Below are positions 59,717-64,000 of a DNA stretch of 64,000 nt, in pieces; positions within the stretch are counted from its first letter, which is position 1, and every line of letters begins with the position of its first letter. The stretch comes from SZUA-430 sp040080835 (GTDB taxonomy: Bacteria; Pseudomonadota; Alphaproteobacteria; Micropepsales; Micropepsaceae), in contig JBEBHP010000016.1 of assembly GCA_040080835.1 (NCBI GenBank), positions 42,051 to 106,050 of the forward strand. The letters run 5' to 3'. Below the pieces are notes generated by a model. The model was not told the DNA's origin and searched no databases. It was given only the letters and a program-made list of their open reading frames with translations. The position numbers were made by a program, and so were the translations under genes.

Positions 59717-60739
59717 ATGACGACGACAACACGTTTTGCCGGATACACGCTGGCTGCGCTATCGTTCTTGTTTCTGCTCACGCAAACTGTCTTTGCAAAG
59801 GACTTCACCTTGTTGAACGTGTCGTATGACCCGACACGAGAACTCTACACCGCAGTGAACGCGGCATTCGCCGCGGACTACAAGGCCAAGACAGGAAACA
59901 CGGTCACGGTCAATCAGAGCCATGGTGGCTCAGGCAAGCAGGCTCGTTCGGTCATTGACGGCTTGGATGCTGATGTTGTGACACTCGCGCTCGCCTACGA
60001 CATCGACGAGATTGCGACGCGGGCGAAGCTGCTGCCGTCAAACTGGCAGTCCCGTCTGCCGCACAACTCGTCACCCTACACGTCCACAATCGTGTTCCTC
60101 GTGCGCAAGGGCAATCCCTGGAAGATCAAGGACTGGAACGATCTTGCAAAGCCCGGCATCCAGGTGATTACACCGAACCCGAAGACATCGGGTGGTGCGC
60201 GCTGGAACTATCTTGCCGCGTGGGGTTGGGCACTCAGGCAGCCTGGCGGCAGCGATGCAACTGCAAAGGCTTTTGTCGGCAAACTCTACAAGAACGTCGC
60301 AATACTTGACACCGGCGCGCGTGGTTCAACGACAACATTCACCCAGCGTGGTATCGGCGATGTGCTGATCGCTTGGGAAAACGAAGCCTATCTGGCAGTG
60401 AAGGAACTGGGCGCCGACAAGTTTGACATTGTGTATCCATCACTCAGCATTCTTGCGGAACCGCCAGTTGCGCTGGTTGATCGCAATGTGGACAAGAAGG
60501 GCACGCGTGCGGTCGCCGATGCTTACTTGAAGTTCCTGTACTCGAAAAAGGCGCAGGAGTTGATCGCCCAGAATTATTACCGCCCGACGGATGCCGAAAT
60601 TGCAGCCAAATACAGCAAACAACTGCCCAAAATCCCGCTGATAACCGTTGATGAAGTCTTTGGTGGCTGGCAGAAAGCGCAGGCCGTACACTTTGCGGAT
60701 GGCGGCGTCTTCGACCAGATTTATCAACCGGGCAAATAG
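59717..60739 (+). CDS. sbp: Sulfate/thiosulfate-binding protein
   Basis: 340 residues. Signal peptide TLAALSFLFLLTQTVFA-like (GYTLAALSFLFLLTQTVFAK), then the mature start KDFTLLNVSYDPTRELY, the classic Sbp/CysP motif. NQSHGGSGKQARSVIDGLDADVVTLAL and NPKTSGGARWNYLAAWGWAL with the sulfate-contacting residues follow. It delivers periplasmic sulfate to the CysTW channel. AGGAG lies 9 bases before the ATG. It lies 29 bases after the porin and is directly followed by cysT. Confidence 0.95.
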   Translation: MTTTTRFAGYTLAALSFLFLLTQTVFAKDFTLLNVSYDPTRELYTAVNAAFAADYKAKTGNTVTVNQSHGGSGKQARSVIDGLDADVVTLALAYDIDEIATRAKLLPSNWQSRLPHNSSPYTSTIVFLVRKGNPWKIKDWNDLAKPGIQVITPNPKTSGGARWNYLAAWGWALRQPGGSDATAKAFVGKLYKNVAILDTGARGSTTTFTQRGIGDVLIAWENEAYLAVKELGADKFDIVYPSLSILAEPPVALVDRNVDKKGTRAVADAYLKFLYSKKAQELIAQNYYRPTDAEIAAKYSKQLPKIPLITVDEVFGGWQKAQAVHFADGGVFDQIYQPGK

Positions 60740-61582
60740 GTGGCATCAGTAACGGCAACTTCCTGGCGCTTCAAAAGGCCGAGCGTGCTCCCCGGGTTTG
60801 GGATCACGTTCGGCTTTTCGGTGCTTTACCTCAGTCTCATCATCCTGATCCCTCTCGCGGCTCTGCTGGCAAGACCTTGGGAACTGGGAATCGATGGCGT
60901 GTGGGCGGCCGTGACAGCGCCGCGCGTGCTTGCCGCACTCAAGCTCAGTTTTGGGGCGGCACTCATCGCGAGCGTGATCAACGCCATTTTCGGACTGCTC
61001 GTCGCGTGGGTGCTTGTTCGATACGAGTTTCCAGGAAAGCGAATACTGGACGCGCTGGTAGATCTTCCTTTCGCCTTGCCAACCGCCGTTGCCGGCATTG
61101 CGCTGACGTCACTTTACGCGCCCAACGGCTGGTTCGGGCAGTATCTCGCTCTTGCTGGTATCAAGGTTGCGTACACGCCATTGGGCGTCGTCGTTGCGCT
61201 GACGTTCATCGGCCTGCCATTCGTTGTACGCTCGGTTCAGCCCGTGCTCGCCGAAGCCGAGAAAGAGCAGGAAGAGGTGGCAGCCACTCTTGGTGCATCG
61301 CGCCGGCAAACATTTTGGAAGGTGATTTTTCCGGCTATCCTTCCGTCCTGGCTGACTGGCGCGGCGCTGGCCTTCGCACGCGCTGTTGGTGAGTATGGTT
61401 CCGTCATCTTCATTGCTGGCAATTTGCCAATGGTTTCGGAAATTACCCCGCTGCTGATCATCATCAAGCTTGAGCAGTTCGACTATGCAGGCGCTGCCGC
61501 GGTCGGGTCCGCCATGCTTGTATTGTCATTCATCCTGCTTCTCGGGATCAACATGCTGCAGGCGTGGGCGCGTTCAAGATGA
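60740..61582 (+). CDS. cysT: Sulfate ABC transporter permease CysT
   Basis: 280 residues, six membrane segments. The permease loop EAEKEQEEVAATLGASRRQTFWKVIFPAILPS (EAA motif) couples to the ATPase. VLPGFGITFGFSVLYLSLIILIPL is the usual N-terminal segment. It starts GTG immediately after the sbp stop codon, without a free ribosome site, implying translational re-initiation. Its stop overlaps the cysW start. Confidence 0.95.
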   Translation: MASVTATSWRFKRPSVLPGFGITFGFSVLYLSLIILIPLAALLARPWELGIDGVWAAVTAPRVLAALKLSFGAALIASVINAIFGLLVAWVLVRYEFPGKRILDALVDLPFALPTAVAGIALTSLYAPNGWFGQYLALAGIKVAYTPLGVVVALTFIGLPFVVRSVQPVLAEAEKEQEEVAATLGASRRQTFWKVIFPAILPSWLTGAALAFARAVGEYGSVIFIAGNLPMVSEITPLLIIIKLEQFDYAGAAAVGSAMLVLSFILLLGINMLQAWARSR

Positions 61583-62445
61583 GCGATCGGACCGACAGGC
61601 GCCTGTTCCAGCCGCCCACGCAGGAACGCTTTGGCACGAAACTGGTTCTTGGGCTGTTCGCTGTCCTCTACATACTGCTATTCCTGATGACGCCCCTCGT
61701 TGTCGTGTTCGTCGAGGCGTTCTCGAAGGGTGTTGACGCTTTCCTTGCGGCGGTGACCGAGAAGGACGCGCTGTCAGCGATCTGGTTGACACTGACAGTT
61801 GCAGCAATTGCCGTGCCGTTGAACACGATGTTCGGACTTGCAGCGGCTTGGGCCGTCACCAAGTTCGACTTCAAGGGCAAAAGCATCTTGATCACCCTGA
61901 TCGATCTGCCGTTCTCGGTGTCACCGGTTATTTCCGGGCTTGTCTATGTCCTGCTGTTTGGTGCGCAAGGTTATCTGGGGCCAATGCTCGACGAACTCGG
62001 GATCAAGGTCATCTTCACCGTAACCGGTCTGGTGCTCGCCACCATATTCGTGACGTTTCCATTCGTGGCACGCGAACTCATTCCCCTGATGCAGGAACAG
62101 GGCGTCTCGGAAGAAGAGGCCGCCCTGACGCTTGGCGCCTCAGGTTGGCAGATGTTCTGGCGGGTGACCTTGCCCAATGTACGCTGGGGACTCCTCTATG
62201 GCGTGCTTCTGTGCAATGCCCGGGCGATGGGTGAATTCGGCGCTGTTTCCGTCGTTTCAGGTCACATCAGGGGGCTGACCAACACCGTGCCGCTGCATGT
62301 GGAAATTCTTTACAACGAGTACAACTTTGCGGCGTCCTTCGCCGTCGCATCTCTTCTGGCAATGCTGGCACTTGTAACGCTGGTGCTGAAAAGTCTGCTT
62401 GAATGGCAGTTCGGGGAAAACATCGCTGCGGGCCACAGGCATTAG
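61579..62445 (+). CDS. cysW: Sulfate ABC transporter permease CysW
   Basis: 288 residues, the partner permease. It has the EAA motif QEQGVSEEEAALTLGASGWQMFWRVTLPN and LIDLPFSVSPVISGLVYVLLFG. N-terminal tail MSDRTDRRLF is cytoplasmic. ATG at 61579 overlaps the cysT stop (ATGA), so the start one codon group earlier is unlikely. It is followed after 47 bases by cysA. Confidence 0.95.
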   Translation: MSDRTDRRLFQPPTQERFGTKLVLGLFAVLYILLFLMTPLVVVFVEAFSKGVDAFLAAVTEKDALSAIWLTLTVAAIAVPLNTMFGLAAAWAVTKFDFKGKSILITLIDLPFSVSPVISGLVYVLLFGAQGYLGPMLDELGIKVIFTVTGLVLATIFVTFPFVARELIPLMQEQGVSEEEAALTLGASGWQMFWRVTLPNVRWGLLYGVLLCNARAMGEFGAVSVVSGHIRGLTNTVPLHVEILYNEYNFAASFAVASLLAMLALVTLVLKSLLEWQFGENIAAGHRH

Positions 62446-62492
62446 GCATCGGGGACATGTCAATGAACTTTGGGGAATGGTAAGGTCGCGTT

Positions 62493-63212
62493 ATGGCGTT
62501 GGAGATTGATCGCGTAACCAAACGGTTTGGAGCCTTCCCGGCTGTTCGGGAAGTGAGCCTAATCGTGAACCAGGGCGAGTTCATGGCGCTGCTTGGACCC
62601 TCTGGTTCCGGCAAGACGACACTGCTGCGCTCCATAGGCGGACTGGACCTGCCTGAAGAAGGCGCTCTGCGCTTCGATGGCCACGACCTGACACACGTCC
62701 CCGCACGCGAGCGACGTGTCGGATTTGTGTTCCAGGCTTACGCTCTGTTCCGCCACATGACAGTGGCACAAAATATTGCGTTCGGCCTGAACGTCAGGCC
62801 GTACGGCAAACGTCCACCGCGCGCGGAGATCCGCAAGCGGGTCGATGAGCTGCTCGATCGCATGCAGCTCAAGGATCTGGGAAAGCGTTATCCTAGCCAG
62901 CTCTCGGGCGGGCAGCGCCAGCGTGTAGCCCTTGCCCGGGCGCTGGCAATCGAGCCACGCATCCTGTTGCTCGATGAACCTTTCGGAGCCCTCGATGCCA
63001 AAGTCCGCAAGGACCTCAGGCAGTGGCTTCGCACCCTTCACGACGAAACAAAGCTGACCACCATCATGGTCACGCACGACCAGGAAGAAGCACTCGCCTT
63101 GGCCGACCGAATCGCCGTCATGAACCTCGGCCAGATCGAGCAGGTCGGCACACCTGATGAACTCCGGAATTCACCAGCCACGCCGTTCGTGAAGGAGTTC
63201 CTGGGCGGTTAG
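62493..63212 (+). CDS. cysA: Sulfate ABC transporter ATPase CysA (short form)
   Basis: 239 residues. Walker A GPSGSGKTT, Q-loop FVFQAYALF, signature LSGGQRQRVALARAL, Walker B ILLLDEPFGALD and switch VTHDQEEAL are all intact. The usual CysA has about 350 residues with a C-terminal TOBE-like regulatory domain; here the chain stops right after the nucleotide-binding domain (VKEFLGG). So ATP hydrolysis should be normal but C-terminal regulation is missing. It ends the sulfate cluster. Confidence 0.93.
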   Translation: MALEIDRVTKRFGAFPAVREVSLIVNQGEFMALLGPSGSGKTTLLRSIGGLDLPEEGALRFDGHDLTHVPARERRVGFVFQAYALFRHMTVAQNIAFGLNVRPYGKRPPRAEIRKRVDELLDRMQLKDLGKRYPSQLSGGQRQRVALARALAIEPRILLLDEPFGALDAKVRKDLRQWLRTLHDETKLTTIMVTHDQEEALALADRIAVMNLGQIEQVGTPDELRNSPATPFVKEFLGG

Positions 63213-63440
63213 CTGTCAGAACCCGCATTAGCAATGGCGGTGGCAATGAGGAATTCGAATAGTTTCATCATCGTGTTCATGTCCCGCAATATAAAAGCCC
63301 GTCACGGCCGTGTCGCGCGGCCATGACGAACGGTTTTCAAGTTTAGGTCTGTTCGACGCACCAGAATGTGCTGCCGGTTTGTCTTTTCGCTCTGAGGCAC
63401 CTATCATTCATGCCCCGGTGCGTCGGGACAGGAGGTCACC

Positions 63441-63776
63441 ATGCGGCTATCACTCTCTTCTATCGTTGCCACTCTGGCGCTCACGGCGACGGTAGCCCAC
63501 GCTGCAAACTGGGTGGTGGTCGTCGACGACGTTATTGGCGCGTCCGTCGACAAGGACAGTATTCGACGCGGCAGCGACGGCCTCGTCTACTTCACTGTTG
63601 AGTATTCCGAAAAATCCGACGCCGCCGTGAACTGCGAGACCGCGACCGCCTACACGATCAAGCTATACGTCATGGACGGCTACAATTACCCCAACTGGCG
63701 TAACGAAGGTCGCGCGGTCATTCCGGAGTCGGTGGGTGACGCCGTATACAAATACGTCTGCGCAAACGCGTCCTGA
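63441..63776 (+). CDS. Small secreted protein of unknown function (111 aa)
   Basis: 111 residues. MRLSLSSIVATLALTATVAHAAN is a signal peptide. The mature part (NWVVVVDDVIGASVDKDSIRRG, YFTVEYSEKSDAAVNCETATAYTIKLYVMDGYN, DAVYKYVC) has a conserved-looking VYF-rich core and two Cys that could pair. It resembles small alphaproteobacterial surface-adhesion/CE4-neighbour proteins only loosely; no family assigned. AGGAGG (63430-63435) is 5 bases before the ATG. Confidence 0.72.
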   Translation: MRLSLSSIVATLALTATVAHAANWVVVVDDVIGASVDKDSIRRGSDGLVYFTVEYSEKSDAAVNCETATAYTIKLYVMDGYNYPNWRNEGRAVIPESVGDAVYKYVCANAS

Positions 63777-63973
63777 GGTCTGTTTTGGAACTGCAACCAG
63801 TCCCGCTTAGTCGGACCCCATTCCGCCTGCCATAGTGACCCACATTCCCAAAACACTGTCATGGTCTGCCTCCGCTACGGCTGTCCGGTTCAGTTTGGCT
63901 AATGGCAAGACACGTAATGGGCTGCCTGTAATCTATTGCATGAAGTGATTGCAGGACTTCGACCTCCCCTAAC

Positions 63974-64000
63974 TCGTCATGGCAGGGCTTGTCCCTGCCA
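63974..64000. repeat. Inverted repeat 'TGGCAGGG...CCCTGCCA' at window end
   Basis: The arms TGGCAGGG and CCCTGCCA flank CTTGTC; the copy is cut by the window edge. It matches the divergent copy at 10880-10911. Confidence 0.7.

Noticed and set aside
1..64000. tRNA, rRNA and known riboswitches
   Set aside because: I looked in the intergenic regions, including upstream of purC, rpsD and the sulfate genes, and found no cloverleaf or conserved riboswitch core I could support.

Overview
The window is 64 kb of a GC-rich (roughly 60%) chromosome. The gene content points to an alphaproteobacterium: a DUF1476/ATPase-zeta protein, the purC-purS-purQ-purL-bolA-grxD order, an alphaproteobacterial-type S4, and many 4-bp ATGA/GTGA gene overlaps. 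It is mostly chromosomal backbone. I see no tRNA, rRNA, CRISPR array, integrase or complete insertion sequence. The order and the species cannot be fixed from the sequence alone.

Layout. 0-11 kb: the 3' part of alaS, a cyclic-nucleotide-gated K+ channel, a CPBP protease, icd, a TrmJ-like methyltransferase, an epoxide-hydrolase-like enzyme, a secreted protein with a long Asp/Gly/Ser/His tail, rpsD and an acyl-CoA dehydrogenase. 11-20 kb: a minus-strand purine and Fe-S block (purC-purS, DUF2059, purQ-purL-bolA, grxD, threonine-dehydratase-like). It is broken between bolA and grxD by a 2.5-kb island holding two nuclease genes, three copies of a palindromic repeat and a duplicated 3' end of bolA. 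20-30 kb: a PQQ dehydrogenase, chromate resistance genes chrB-chrA, and a tightly packed operon gabD-orf155-gst-gabT-purB-M50 protease. 30-47 kb: hydrolases and peptidases, a P-type ATPase overlapping a Baeyer-Villiger-type monooxygenase, an Lrp/AsnC regulator, a large Cys-rich secreted protein, an outer-membrane protein and a VanY-like carboxypeptidase. 47-53 kb: an accessory stretch with a LuxR regulator fused to a catalytically dead alpha/beta-hydrolase fold, several small secreted proteins, a cold-shock protein and many small repeats. 53-57 kb: radC, map, an alpha/beta hydrolase, a YceI lipoprotein and a decayed copper-chaperone fragment. 57-64 kb: a sulfate-uptake locus (Rrf2 regulator, porin, sulfate-binding protein, CysT, CysW, a short CysA).

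How the genes connect. The pur genes make IMP precursors and purB acts twice in that pathway. BolA and Grx4 normally work as a partner pair in iron-sulfur trafficking, and here the island separates them. gabT and gabD convert GABA to succinate. The 57-63 kb genes could carry sulfate across the outer membrane (porin), the periplasm (Sbp) and the inner membrane (CysTWA) under a four-cysteine Rrf2 regulator.

Strongest leads: (1) the split bolA-grxD pair with its bolA 3' duplication and repeat-bounded nuclease genes; (2) the LuxR-pseudohydrolase, in which all three catalytic positions appear replaced; (3) the porin-Rrf2-sulfate ABC locus; (4) several small repeat families. All functions are inferred from sequence reading alone; no database search was run.
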